From the NCBI RefSeq assembly GCF_003046625.1, contig NZ_QAAD01000002.1, positions 1 through 64,000 of the forward strand: a stretch of DNA of 64,000 bases. Direction: 5' to 3'. The notes below the pieces were generated by a model that saw nothing but the letters and a program-made list of their open reading frames with translations, ran no database searches and was not told where the DNA came from. Positions 52,341 through 61,499 of the stretch are shown here, one piece after another (within the stretch, counting starts at the first letter, position 1; every line of letters begins with the position of its first letter). The DNA is from Mangrovibacterium marinum (GTDB lineage Bacteria; Bacteroidota; Bacteroidia; Bacteroidales; Prolixibacteraceae). The translations under genes were made by a program, and so were the position numbers.

Positions 52341-54536
52341 ATGTCAAAAAAGCTTTTAATAAGAGATCTGACTCTGAGAGATGGCCAACAATCGTTGTTT
52401 GCCACTCGTTTGCGCCAGGAGCAAATCGACAGAGTTCTCCCATTTTACAAGTCTGCTAACTTTTACGCCATGGAGGTATGGGGTGGAGCGGTGCCGGATT
52501 CGGTTATGCGCTACCTAAACGAAAACCCGTGGACACGGTTACAAACCATTAAAAAAGCGGTGGGCGATGTTAGCAAACTAACTGCACTATCTCGTGGCCG
52601 TAACCTTTTTGGCTATACACCTTACACCGACGAAATCATTGATGGTTTCTCTCGCAATGCAATTCAATCGGGCTTGGGAATCATGCGTATTTTCGATGCC
52701 CTGAACGATATCAATAACGTTAAATCGACCATTAAATACGTCAAACAACACGGAGGTATTGCCGACTGTGCGGTTTGTTACACCATTGATCCGGAGCCGG
52801 AGAAAAAAGAAGAGCCGGTTGTTGAAGAACCTAAAAAAGGGTTCCTGGGCAAATTGTTCGGAAAAAAAGCACAAGCACCAGCAGCTGCTGCCGAGCCTGC
52901 TTACAAGCCCGTATTTACCGACGCTTACTTCCTGAACAAAGCCAAAGATCTGGAAAAGCTGGGTGCTGATATGATCACCATCAAGGATATGAGCGGTTTG
53001 ATTCCGCCGATGCGTGTTGCCAAATTGATCTCTGAGTTCAAGAAAACCCTGCAAATTCCGGTTGATTTCCACACACACTGTACACCAGGTTACGGTCTGG
53101 CAGCTGTTTTGGCCGCAATCATGAACGGTGTTGATATTGTAGACACCAATATCTGGAACTTCGCGGGTGGACCTGCTGCTCCAGCCATTGAACTGATTTA
53201 CATCTTCTGCCAAAAATTAGGCATCGAGTTGGATGTTAACATGGAAGCCGTTGCGAAGATCAACAAAGAATTGTACAATATCCGCAAAGAACTGGCCGAC
53301 ATCGATGCCGGCAAACAGTTCCCGAAAGCATTCAACCCATTAACCGATAAATTACCTGCTGAAGTAGATGCATTATTCAACAAGGCTATTGCAGAATGCA
53401 AAGCCGGAAACGAAGATGCTTTATTAGCCGCTTGCCACCAAATTGAAGCTTATTTCAACTTCCCAAAACCCAACAAACTGGTTCAAACAGCTCAGGTACC
53501 CGGAGGTATGTATACCAACATGGTTGCTCAGCTGAAAGCCTTGAAATCGGAAGACATTCTGGAAGATGCCATGAAACTGATTCCTCAGGTTCGTATGGAC
53601 GCCGGTTTGCCTCCGCTGGTAACACCAACATCTCAAATTGTAGGTGCACAGGCCGTTAACTGCGCAATGGACGTTAAAAACGGAAAACCGATGTACACCA
53701 ACGTATCCAACCAGTTTAAGAGCCTGGTAAAAGGTGAATACGGTGAAACACCAATTCCGGTAAACCCTGATTTCCGTGAGAAAATTTGTGGTCACCGCGA
53801 TGAGCGCCCATTCGACACGTCGACTTACAAAATGCAGCCAAACCCAACATTAGATGAATTTGGCGGTGTTAAATTAGCCGAAAACGAAGAAGAAGTACTG
53901 TTGCTGGAATTGTTCCCGATGGTTGCCAAAGGTTACCTGACAGGGGTGAAGAAAGCTGCCTGGGAAGCGAAAAAAGCGTCGGAACCTCAAGCTGCCGCAA
54001 CAACAGAAGCACCAAAAGCATCAGCTGCCAAGAAAATTGTTGGCGAAACAATTGTTACTCCACTGCCGGGTCGTTTACTGAACTACCTGGTTGCTCCGGG
54101 CGATAAAGTAAAAATGGGCCAGCCTGTGGCAATTGTTGAAGCAATGAAAATGGAAAATACCATTACCTCAACAGCTGAAGGTTATGTGAACAACCTGGTT
54201 GCTTCGGTTGGTGAAAACTTAGCCGGCGAAGCTGTTATCATGGACGTTGTTGCTGAGCCTGTAGCCAAAGCAAGTCAGGAAAAACCCAAAGCAGCAACAA
54301 AAGTAGCCGTAGGGCCTACAACCGGAGTTACAGTTCCGATGCCTGGTAAAATTCTGGACATCCAGGTGAACCCGGGCGACAAAGTACAACCGGGACAAGT
54401 TATCCTTGTATTGGAAGCTATGAAGATGGAAAACAGCATCACTGCTGAAGTTGGTGGTACTGTAAACGAAATCTTTGTTGAAGTTGGCGAAACGGTTGCC
54501 GCCGATACAAAAGTACTGGACCTGGTAGATGCTTAA
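52341..54536 (+). CDS. Biotin-dependent carboxyltransferase subunit (oxaloacetate decarboxylase alpha / pyruvate carboxylase B) with two biotinyl domains
   Basis: Transfers carboxyl groups between biotin and a 2-oxoacid. The 731-aa protein has the HMGL-like TIM barrel starting LLIRDLTLRDGQQSLFATR, with the metal-binding VDFHTHCTPGYG, and the PYC_OADA conserved domain. About 35 residues rich in K, E, P and A are inserted at about 154-190. Two biotinyl domains follow: EAMKMEN with K603 and EAMKMEN with K695. Most family members have one. It has no adjacent membrane (beta) or carboxylase subunit, so partners are elsewhere. A terminator follows. Confidence 0.92.
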   Translation: MSKKLLIRDLTLRDGQQSLFATRLRQEQIDRVLPFYKSANFYAMEVWGGAVPDSVMRYLNENPWTRLQTIKKAVGDVSKLTALSRGRNLFGYTPYTDEIIDGFSRNAIQSGLGIMRIFDALNDINNVKSTIKYVKQHGGIADCAVCYTIDPEPEKKEEPVVEEPKKGFLGKLFGKKAQAPAAAAEPAYKPVFTDAYFLNKAKDLEKLGADMITIKDMSGLIPPMRVAKLISEFKKTLQIPVDFHTHCTPGYGLAAVLAAIMNGVDIVDTNIWNFAGGPAAPAIELIYIFCQKLGIELDVNMEAVAKINKELYNIRKELADIDAGKQFPKAFNPLTDKLPAEVDALFNKAIAECKAGNEDALLAACHQIEAYFNFPKPNKLVQTAQVPGGMYTNMVAQLKALKSEDILEDAMKLIPQVRMDAGLPPLVTPTSQIVGAQAVNCAMDVKNGKPMYTNVSNQFKSLVKGEYGETPIPVNPDFREKICGHRDERPFDTSTYKMQPNPTLDEFGGVKLAENEEEVLLLELFPMVAKGYLTGVKKAAWEAKKASEPQAAATTEAPKASAAKKIVGETIVTPLPGRLLNYLVAPGDKVKMGQPVAIVEAMKMENTITSTAEGYVNNLVASVGENLAGEAVIMDVVAEPVAKASQEKPKAATKVAVGPTTGVTVPMPGKILDIQVNPGDKVQPGQVILVLEAMKMENSITAEVGGTVNEIFVEVGETVAADTKVLDLVDA

Positions 54537-54563
54537 TTGACGAAGTATTCTCGAAAAACAACC

Positions 54564-54602
54564 ATAAAAAAAGGTTTGGGGCTGAGCCTCAAACCTTTTT
54601 TA
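54564..54602 (+). terminator. Terminator of the carboxyltransferase gene
   Basis: AAAAAAAGGTTTGGGGCTGA then GCCTCAAACCTTTTTTAC: GC-containing stem followed by a T-run, 28 bp past the stop. Confidence 0.9.
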
Positions 54603-54624
54603 CATTACAGGGTATTATTGATGC

Positions 54625-54778
54625 AAAAACCTTCATGATTCCGGGGAATCACCAACAGGGATGAAAGGCGAGGGTTGTCGTGGTTGTCACAAATTGTCGG
54701 GTTGTCATTCCACCTCTCATCAAAACCAGTTATTGACATTCGACTTAGTGTCTTCGTGTGGTCGACTTTCACCGAAAA
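54625..54778. repeat. 170-bp dispersed repeat (module B), copy 5
   Basis: AAAACCTTCATGATTCCGG, GAATCACCAACAGGG, GTTGTCGTGGTTGTC, GGGTTGTCATTCCACCTCTC, AACCAGTTATTGACATTCG, CGACTTTCACCG; an internal block of about 15 bp is missing. Confidence 0.7.
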
Positions 54779-54871
54779 AGCGGGGCATAGTGGCGCCCCG
54801 GCTTCTCAGACTTGCACTCCAGTAAAGAAAAAAGAAGATTTTACGGAAGTGGTGGCCAATACAAAAAGAGC

Positions 54872-55513
54872 TTACTTCAGCTCCCCTACAATCTTTTTCC
54901 CGTGATACTCGCTTGCGCCAATCGTCCGGCAAAGCTCATCAATATTCTCGCTGGTCACCTTTCCGGCAACAACAACCTTCAGCTTATCGCCACCCAAAGC
55001 GGTCATCTGTTGAAGCAGCTCAGCCCCTTCGGCAGCCGTTTGCGCTCCTCCCGAAGTCAGCACGGCATCAACCTCGGGTACTTCCCGGTATAAACGTTGA
55101 AAATCGGCCCACGGGTCCTTCACGCCATCAATGGCTTTATGCACACAGACATTCATCGGCTTTGCCGCCTGCGCCAAACGTCGGATTGCCGCAATATCCA
55201 ATTCGTTATCGGCCGTGGTCATACCGAACACCACGCCATAAACGCCCTTGGCCTTAAAAAAAGCAATCTCTTGCTCCATTTGTCGGATCTCCTCTTCGGA
55301 ATACAGAAAGCCTCCGGCTCGCGGTCGCACCATTGCTTTAATCGGAATATTGACCTTAAGCATCACCTGCTCCAGCAGTTCTACCGATGGGCTAAGTCCA
55401 TCGTTGGCCAGATCGGAACAAAGCTCCAGGCGATTAGCCCCGTTTTGTTCGGCCAGCACACATTCTTCTACGGTCTCAACACATGCTTCGCGCACTAAAA
55501 TTTCTGACTTCAT
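54872..55513 (-). CDS. cutC: CutC-family copper homeostasis protein
   Basis: 213-aa TIM-barrel protein. Motifs of the CutC family: LVREACVETVEECVLAEQNGANRLELCSDL at the start, IKAMVRPRAGGFLYS near residue 58, GVVFGMTTADNELD and VHKAIDGVKDP. The family is linked to copper tolerance in E. coli and humans, but its biochemical activity is not settled. It is a little shorter than many homologues (about 230-250 aa). Single gene with module B repeats on both sides. Confidence 0.9.
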   Translation of the reverse strand: MKSEILVREACVETVEECVLAEQNGANRLELCSDLANDGLSPSVELLEQVMLKVNIPIKAMVRPRAGGFLYSEEEIRQMEQEIAFFKAKGVYGVVFGMTTADNELDIAAIRRLAQAAKPMNVCVHKAIDGVKDPWADFQRLYREVPEVDAVLTSGGAQTAAEGAELLQQMTALGGDKLKVVVAGKVTSENIDELCRTIGASEYHGKKIVGELK

Positions 55514-56005
55514 CTTTCATGTTGATTTAGGATATAATACGGCAAAGGTAAGAAGGAGAATGTTCAACGAAGAACCACAGCGGATAAATTTATCATTTTC
55601 GCAGCAATGAAAGTGGAGAATTTGCGGATACCGGGTTGTCGTGCTTGTCAGATGTTGCCGGCTTGTCGTCACAAAACATGCACCGAAGCAATTTCAGACT
55701 GGTTCTTATCGATGATGACAGGCGCCCCGGAAGCTTCGTGCTATCCCGGAGGGATGCTATTGGAGTAGATTCAAAAAAGACCTACATGATTCCGGGGAAT
55801 CACCAACAGGGATGAAAGTTTAGGATTCTTTCAACTATACTGTTGTCGTTGTTTTCACAAGTTGTCGGGTTGTCGTTCCACCTCTCATCAAAACCAAGTA
55901 TTGGCTTTGCAACTTAGCGCCTCTGGGTGGTAAGACTTTCAAAAAAAGGGCAGCTATCGTCATAGCCACCCTCTGCAATATCTACTCTATTTCTGAATCT
56001 GACAT
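55514..56005. other. Intergenic with one module B repeat
   Basis: Contains module B copy 6 (55772-55947) and a short GGGTTGTCGTGCTTGTC piece near 55632; no gene. Confidence 0.5.
55772..55947. repeat. 170-bp dispersed repeat (module B), copy 6
   Basis: AAAGACCTACATGATTCCGG, AATCACCAACAGGGATGAAAG, CTGTTGTCGTTGTTTTCAC, GTTGTCGTTCCACCTCTC, CTCTGGGTGGTAAGACTTTC. Confidence 0.75.
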
Positions 56006-57226
56006 TTATTTTGTATGCTGATCTAAATCTTTTTGCAATTCAATGGTTGCCATCACAAAGGGGCCAACACCCTTGGGGTCGTTATCCCGAATTTCTGTTG
56101 ACGTGTAGTACTCAAACGATCCGTCGCGATAGGGATTACCGCCCAAACCAGCCACAGCACAACATTGAGTGAGCGACAGACTTCCATCTTCCTCGGTTTT
56201 AATAAAATTCCTGACAATGCCGTCAAATCCCTTTTTCGCCGCTTCCATGTAGCTATCATCCACATAGCCCATCCGGTTTGCTTTAGCAAAAGCGTATACA
56301 AACATCGACGAGCAGGTCGACTCCAGATAGTTGCCTTCCCGACCGGGAGCATCCATTACCTGCCACCAAACACCTGTTGTGGGATCCTGCGCTTTCAGAA
56401 TTGCTGCATAAACCGATTTCAGGATCCCGATAAACTCGGCTCGTTGCGGATGATCTTCCGGCACAAAGTCGAGAATATCGACCAAAGCCATGGCATACCA
56501 ACCTTGTGCCCGTCCCCACACATGTTGCGAAAGACCGGTAACTGAGTCGGCCCACGCTTGTTCGCGACTTTCGTCCCAACCGTGAAAATTTAAGCCGGTA
56601 ATGCTGTCGTGGGTATGTTTCTGAATGGTGAAAACCTGATGCATGGCATGATCGATGGCCTCGGGCTTATTAAATACTTTGCCATACTGCGCATGGAAAG
56701 GGTCGGCCATATAAACACCATCTAGCCACATCTGGTAAGGATAGATTTTCTTATGCCAGTAACCGCCATCCGAGGTCGTTGGTTGACTTTCCAACTGGGC
56801 ATAAAGCGTATCCATAGCCGTTTTGAAGCGTTGTTCGCCGGTTTTCGCATAAATCTGGAAAAGAATCTTTCCCGAGTTCACCAAATCCAAATTATACTTT
56901 TCCTTCTTGTAGGTTTTAATCGAACCATCCTCGCCAATCATTTTATCGGCATAAGCAAAGCCATAATCGTAGTATTTCTGATCTCCTGTTTCATCGGTTA
57001 AACGCTGCAAGGCCAGGCTAACCAATCCCTGCGTGTAACTCCATTTGGGTTTCGAACTCCAGTCCAGCATCGAGGCATCCGGAAAGCGGGCCATATCCGA
57101 ATCAGCGAGTTTTATTCCCAACTCGATCGGACGTTGCTGATCTGCTTTTTTAGTTTGGCTACACGAAGTAGCAACAAAAAATGATGCGGCGAGCATCGTG
57201 GACAATAAAGGTTTAAATACGTTCAT
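56006..57226 (-). CDS. GH88/GH105 unsaturated rhamnogalacturonyl hydrolase
   Basis: Removes the unsaturated galacturonyl end produced by pectate or rhamnogalacturonan lyases. The 406-aa protein has a lipoprotein-type signal ending ATSC near residue 22, then an (alpha/alpha)6-barrel with WSYTQGLVSLALQRLTD, YPYQMWLDGVYMADPF (containing the catalytic aspartate region), HGWDESREQAWADSVTG, WGRAQGWYAMALVDIL and ESTCSSMFVYAFAKA. It probably acts on oligosaccharides at the cell envelope. It lies downstream of the GH78 rhamnosidase on the same strand (170-bp gap); together they would dismantle rhamnogalacturonan I fragments. Confidence 0.9.
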   Translation of the reverse strand: MNVFKPLLSTMLAASFFVATSCSQTKKADQQRPIELGIKLADSDMARFPDASMLDWSSKPKWSYTQGLVSLALQRLTDETGDQKYYDYGFAYADKMIGEDGSIKTYKKEKYNLDLVNSGKILFQIYAKTGEQRFKTAMDTLYAQLESQPTTSDGGYWHKKIYPYQMWLDGVYMADPFHAQYGKVFNKPEAIDHAMHQVFTIQKHTHDSITGLNFHGWDESREQAWADSVTGLSQHVWGRAQGWYAMALVDILDFVPEDHPQRAEFIGILKSVYAAILKAQDPTTGVWWQVMDAPGREGNYLESTCSSMFVYAFAKANRMGYVDDSYMEAAKKGFDGIVRNFIKTEEDGSLSLTQCCAVAGLGGNPYRDGSFEYYTSTEIRDNDPKGVGPFVMATIELQKDLDQHTK

Positions 57227-57396
57227 AGGTCTTCGCTTGTTAAAAAATATACACTCATCAACAATAGCAAAAATAGCGGGTCAACTGCTCTCGAACGACC
57301 GACATTTTACCTTTTTATGGGGGATAAACTACCGAAAAACAGGGAATATCAGCGTATTGATGAAATACACCAACAAACTGCCCGATTAGCGGCCAT

Positions 57397-60123
57397 CTAG
57401 CGGCTGATCTGAAACTCATAGTCCCCCGAGCCAAGCATCACCTCCACATAACCATCTACCTGACCGATCAGTTCCAGATCACGATGCGAACGCAGTGCTC
57501 TGCCATCCTCGCGAATCTGATCGACCGATTGCGCCGGGATAAAAACCCTGGCGCTTGTATTCACGGGTATGCTAAGCTGAAACAGCAGCTGCCCCTGCTC
57601 CCATTGCCAGTGCGACACAAGCTTGCCATAATAAGTTTGAAATTCGGCTTCTACAAAATTCAGCCTTCGCGTAACAACCGGTTTAATCTGAATTTCCTTA
57701 AATCCGGGCACTTCGGGTGCCGACTGAATACCCGCAGCAACGCCATACATCCACTCGCCGATTGCACCATAAGCATAATGATTAAAAGAATTCATCCCCG
57801 GGGTTTGGAGCGTTCCGTCAGGCTTAATGCCATCCCAGCGTTCCCAAATCGTGGTGGCCCCCATGGTAACCGGGTATAACCACGAAGGGTACGATTTCTC
57901 CAACAGCAGCTGATAAGCCAGATCGCTGTGCCCAAAACGCGACAAGACGTGACACAAATAGGGAGTGCCCAAAAATCCAGTCGTTAAGTGATCGCCATAG
58001 TCATGAATATTTTGCACCAGGCGCTCTACTGCATCGGCGCGCATGGCTTCGGGCAACATATCGAACTGCAAAGCCAGCACATAAGCTGTCTGTGTTCCGG
58101 AAACCATCCGCCCGGCAGGAGTGACATATTCGTGCAGAAAGGCATCTTTTATATGGGTCAGCAACGAATCGAAATAGCTCACTTCATAATTCTTTTCAAG
58201 CACTTTTGCCGCGTTGATCAACAGCTGCGTAGAATGGGCATAAAAACACTGCGCAATCAAATCTTTATCCGTTGCGGCGGCTCGCCCGCTGTTATCATCC
58301 TCGGGACGGTAAAACAACCAGTCGCCGAACGACTGCTTCGGCTTCCACAAATTATTCTGCGCACTGTTTTGGATGTACTTCACCCACTTTTTCATACTCT
58401 CGTACTGATTTTCCAGCAATACCTTATCGCCGTAGGTGCGATACATCACCCAAGGTGCAATCGTAGCCACATCGCCCCAGCCCGGGCTGCATTGCTCATC
58501 CAGTATGTTTGGGATCACATTGGGAACACTGCCATCGGCAGCCTGGTCGGCAGCCAGATCCTTCAGCCACTTGGCGTAAAAACTATTTACGTTGAAGTTG
58601 AAAGCTGCCGTTGCCGCAAAAGCCTGAGCATCGCCGGTCCAGCCCAGACGCTCGTCGCGCTGCGGACAATCAGTTGGCACATCCAGAAAATTGCCGCGCT
58701 GGCTCCATTGAATATTGTGCTGTAATCGGTTTACAAAGTCATCGGAACACGAAAAGCTGCCGGTTTGCTGCATATCCGAATAAAGCGCAAAAGCTGTAAA
58801 ATTCTCGGCTTTTAACTCGCCGGGATAGGCTTCAACTTTAATGTAACGAAAGCCCTGGAAGCAAAAATGAGGTTCAAAAATTTCCTCTCCTCCACCTTTC
58901 AGGATATAACTGTTGGTCTGCTTAGCCGTCCTCAGGTTGGCCGTGTAAAAATTTCCTTCTTTATCCAGCACTTCGGCGTGCTGAATGCGTATTTGATCGC
59001 CGGCTTTGCCTGTCGCTTTCACCTGCACCCAGCCCACCAGGTTTTGCCCAAAATCGAGCACCTTTTCGCCTTTGGGCGTGGTGAGTATTTTTACAGGCGA
59101 AAATTTCTCCTGCTTGCGAATCGGTTCATTTTCGGTGGTAACCAAGTTGATAACCGGGTAATTTGCCAACCGGATGGCCGCCCAATCAACATCCACAAAG
59201 CCCGGTTTCGACCAGCCCTCCTGCTCCAAACGGGCATCATACTGCTCGCCATCATAAATTTCGGACGATAAGATCGGCCCCCGCGATGAAAGCCAGCTGC
59301 CGTCGGAGATAATCTGCTCGGTAGTACCATCGGTATAAATCACCTGCATCTGAAACAACAGCGCCAACTCCTTCCCATAGTTGTCCGGTTTGGGGTTGAA
59401 ACCCAGTTTCCCGCGGTACCAACCGTCGCCCAGGGTCACACCAATGGCATTCTTACCTTCATTCAGCAAATCGGTCACATCGAAGGTTTGATACTGCAAT
59501 CGCTTATTATAGCTGGTCCACCCCGGGGTGAGGTATAAATCGCCAACGCGCTTTCCGTTTATCTCGGCTTCGTACATCCCGCGAGCTGTGACAAAAGCCA
59601 CCGCCAGCCGAACCGGCTTCTGAAGGGCAAACTCTTTGCGCATAATCGGAGATTGGCGACTGCTCCGGTCCTGCACTCCCGCCTCTATCCATTTGGCCTG
59701 CCAGTGCTGCGGGCCCATCAGCCCCATGATCCAGTAGTTAGGCGTGCTCCACTTCGAGGCTCTGTCATTCTGATCCCACACGCGCACCTGCCAATAATAC
59801 TTGCGTCCGGGCTTGAGCGTGTTACCGGTAAACTGGACAAAAACCGACTGATCGGAAGGGATCTTGCCGGTGCTGAAAATCAGATCGACTCCCTTCTGCA
59901 GCGACTCCAGGCTTTCGCTCACCCGAATGTCGAAAGCCGACTGCCTCATGTTCCGCTTCGACGATTCCAGGGTCCACGAAAGGCGCGGATACAACACATC
60001 AATCCCCGTCGGATTGATCTTATTTTCAACATATAACTGAGTGACTTCTACTTGAGCAATCGCCGGCATAAAAAACAATAGCGCAGCAAAAAGAAACAAG
60101 GATTTCTTGATACCTGATAGCAT
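57397..60123 (-). CDS. GH78 alpha-L-rhamnosidase
   Basis: Releases terminal alpha-L-rhamnose. The 908-aa protein has a signal peptide (MLSGIKKSLFLFAALLFFMPAIAQ), N-terminal beta-sandwich domains (NPTGIDVLYPRLSWTLES, ITPGWTSYNKRLQYQTFDVT), the carbohydrate-binding Bac_rhamnosid region (WLSSRGPILSSEIYDGEQYDAR) and the (alpha/alpha)6-barrel with DVPTDCPQRDERLGWTGDAQ, TIAPWVMYRTYGD and MGATTIWERWDGIKPDG; the acidic residues of DCPQRDER and TIWERWDG are the likely catalytic set. Length is normal. Partner of the GH105 gene downstream. Confidence 0.94.
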   Translation of the reverse strand: MLSGIKKSLFLFAALLFFMPAIAQVEVTQLYVENKINPTGIDVLYPRLSWTLESSKRNMRQSAFDIRVSESLESLQKGVDLIFSTGKIPSDQSVFVQFTGNTLKPGRKYYWQVRVWDQNDRASKWSTPNYWIMGLMGPQHWQAKWIEAGVQDRSSRQSPIMRKEFALQKPVRLAVAFVTARGMYEAEINGKRVGDLYLTPGWTSYNKRLQYQTFDVTDLLNEGKNAIGVTLGDGWYRGKLGFNPKPDNYGKELALLFQMQVIYTDGTTEQIISDGSWLSSRGPILSSEIYDGEQYDARLEQEGWSKPGFVDVDWAAIRLANYPVINLVTTENEPIRKQEKFSPVKILTTPKGEKVLDFGQNLVGWVQVKATGKAGDQIRIQHAEVLDKEGNFYTANLRTAKQTNSYILKGGGEEIFEPHFCFQGFRYIKVEAYPGELKAENFTAFALYSDMQQTGSFSCSDDFVNRLQHNIQWSQRGNFLDVPTDCPQRDERLGWTGDAQAFAATAAFNFNVNSFYAKWLKDLAADQAADGSVPNVIPNILDEQCSPGWGDVATIAPWVMYRTYGDKVLLENQYESMKKWVKYIQNSAQNNLWKPKQSFGDWLFYRPEDDNSGRAAATDKDLIAQCFYAHSTQLLINAAKVLEKNYEVSYFDSLLTHIKDAFLHEYVTPAGRMVSGTQTAYVLALQFDMLPEAMRADAVERLVQNIHDYGDHLTTGFLGTPYLCHVLSRFGHSDLAYQLLLEKSYPSWLYPVTMGATTIWERWDGIKPDGTLQTPGMNSFNHYAYGAIGEWMYGVAAGIQSAPEVPGFKEIQIKPVVTRRLNFVEAEFQTYYGKLVSHWQWEQGQLLFQLSIPVNTSARVFIPAQSVDQIREDGRALRSHRDLELIGQVDGYVEVMLGSGDYEFQISR

Positions 60124-60401
60124 AAGTTATTTGTTTCGTTAGGTTACAGCTTCTTCATCCTTCATCCAACACCCCTACAAGGCCATTATTACGGGATTAA
60201 GGGTGAAGAAGTGGACTCAAATGTACAAAGGATATTTTCAATTTAAAACCGGAAAAGTAAAACTTACTATTCTGAAAAGCCATTCACGTACTGGTTAATT
60301 GCCCAAGCTGATCGCAACCGATGCTTCGGTGCACCCGGCAACAGTTGCAAAATCCATCCGATGAGGACACCGGTCTCCGCCTTCGAAAATCGCCTTGCTC
60401 G

Positions 60402-61445
60402 CTAGCAATACCGTCTTAGGTCAACTTGTGGATGAAGTGGCACGGATGGATTAATCAGGTGGGCTGCCAACTGCCGGGAAAAATAGGGCGCGAGCATACA
60501 GCCTTTTGAGCCCAGGCCATTAAAAATTCCGAGCTGCGGATGATCGGGATGCAGCCCCGCAACAGGCCTGCGGTCGTGCGTAGTAGGACGAATGCCTGCC
60601 CGTTGACCGCTAATCCGGTAGTGTCCGTTGAAAACCTGCTCCAGCTTTCCCGTCAACTCATCTCGGGCGGCTTCCGTTGGTTCTTCATCCAAATTATCCC
60701 AATCATAGGTTGCGCCAAGCCGAAATTCGCCCCCGCCTGTGGGCATCAGGAAAAAAGCCTTATTCAGAATAAAATCTGCCCGGTAACGGTCTGCCACCAG
60801 ATTGAGCACTTCCCCTTTGGTATGTTTAAATTGAATCTGTTGAAAGAAGGGATTCTGCGAGGCCCGGTAACCTTCACAAAAAATGAGCTTGCGTCCTTCA
60901 AGCGGCCCGTACACCACCCGGCCAGGATGCAGGATCATCCGCTCGTATTCGAAATTAAGCTCGTACAACAAGCACTTTGCCTTCAACCACGACCGATAAG
61001 CGGCCAGGAATGTTTCCAGATCCACCCGTCCGGCTTTTTCAACCCAGCCGCTACCCTGCTCGAGTTTCAACTCCGGGTAGCGCGTAAAATCGGGCGCTGC
61101 GTTCAGGTATTCAGCCAACTCATTGTCGGCAACTTTCTTCTGCCAGAAGCTTGCCTCCCCCGAGCCAAAAACTTTGCGAATTTTCATCGGGTAAAAGATT
61201 CGGCAGCCCAGCAGCTCCTCCAGCTCGGCAAAGGTACTCGCCAACTGTGGATAGAGGTCATCCACCAGCCAGCTGCGCGTTAAACGTCGAAAAACAACCG
61301 GATTCACCAGACCGGCAGCCACTTCCGAGGCCTTCCGGTAATCCGGCGAATCAATCACCGCCACTTTTTGGCCCCGCTTTAACAGTTCATAGCTCAGTAA
61401 ACTTCCGGCAAGCCCCTGCCCAACAATTATAAAATCTGATTTCAT
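60402..61445 (-). CDS. FAD-dependent oxidoreductase (DAO family)
   Basis: 347 aa. The FAD-binding N-terminus reads FIIVGQGLAGSLLSYELL with the GxGxxG loop. The substrate-domain features are EVAAGLVNPVVFRRLTRSW, FMLMPTGGG-like (AFFLMPTGGGEFRLGATYDW) and the C-terminal NGLGSKGCMLAPYFS that closes the FAD site. Belongs to the glycine-oxidase/D-amino-acid oxidase superfamily and resembles the MnmC C-terminal type. Substrate unknown. It stands between two unrelated units on the same strand. Confidence 0.85.
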   Translation of the reverse strand: MKSDFIIVGQGLAGSLLSYELLKRGQKVAVIDSPDYRKASEVAAGLVNPVVFRRLTRSWLVDDLYPQLASTFAELEELLGCRIFYPMKIRKVFGSGEASFWQKKVADNELAEYLNAAPDFTRYPELKLEQGSGWVEKAGRVDLETFLAAYRSWLKAKCLLYELNFEYERMILHPGRVVYGPLEGRKLIFCEGYRASQNPFFQQIQFKHTKGEVLNLVADRYRADFILNKAFFLMPTGGGEFRLGATYDWDNLDEEPTEAARDELTGKLEQVFNGHYRISGQRAGIRPTTHDRRPVAGLHPDHPQLGIFNGLGSKGCMLAPYFSRQLAAHLINPSVPLHPQVDLRRYC

Positions 61446-61499
61446 AACCGTCAGGACAGTTTGCTGCGGAATTTGTTCAGCAAGAACAAGATTTTTGGA

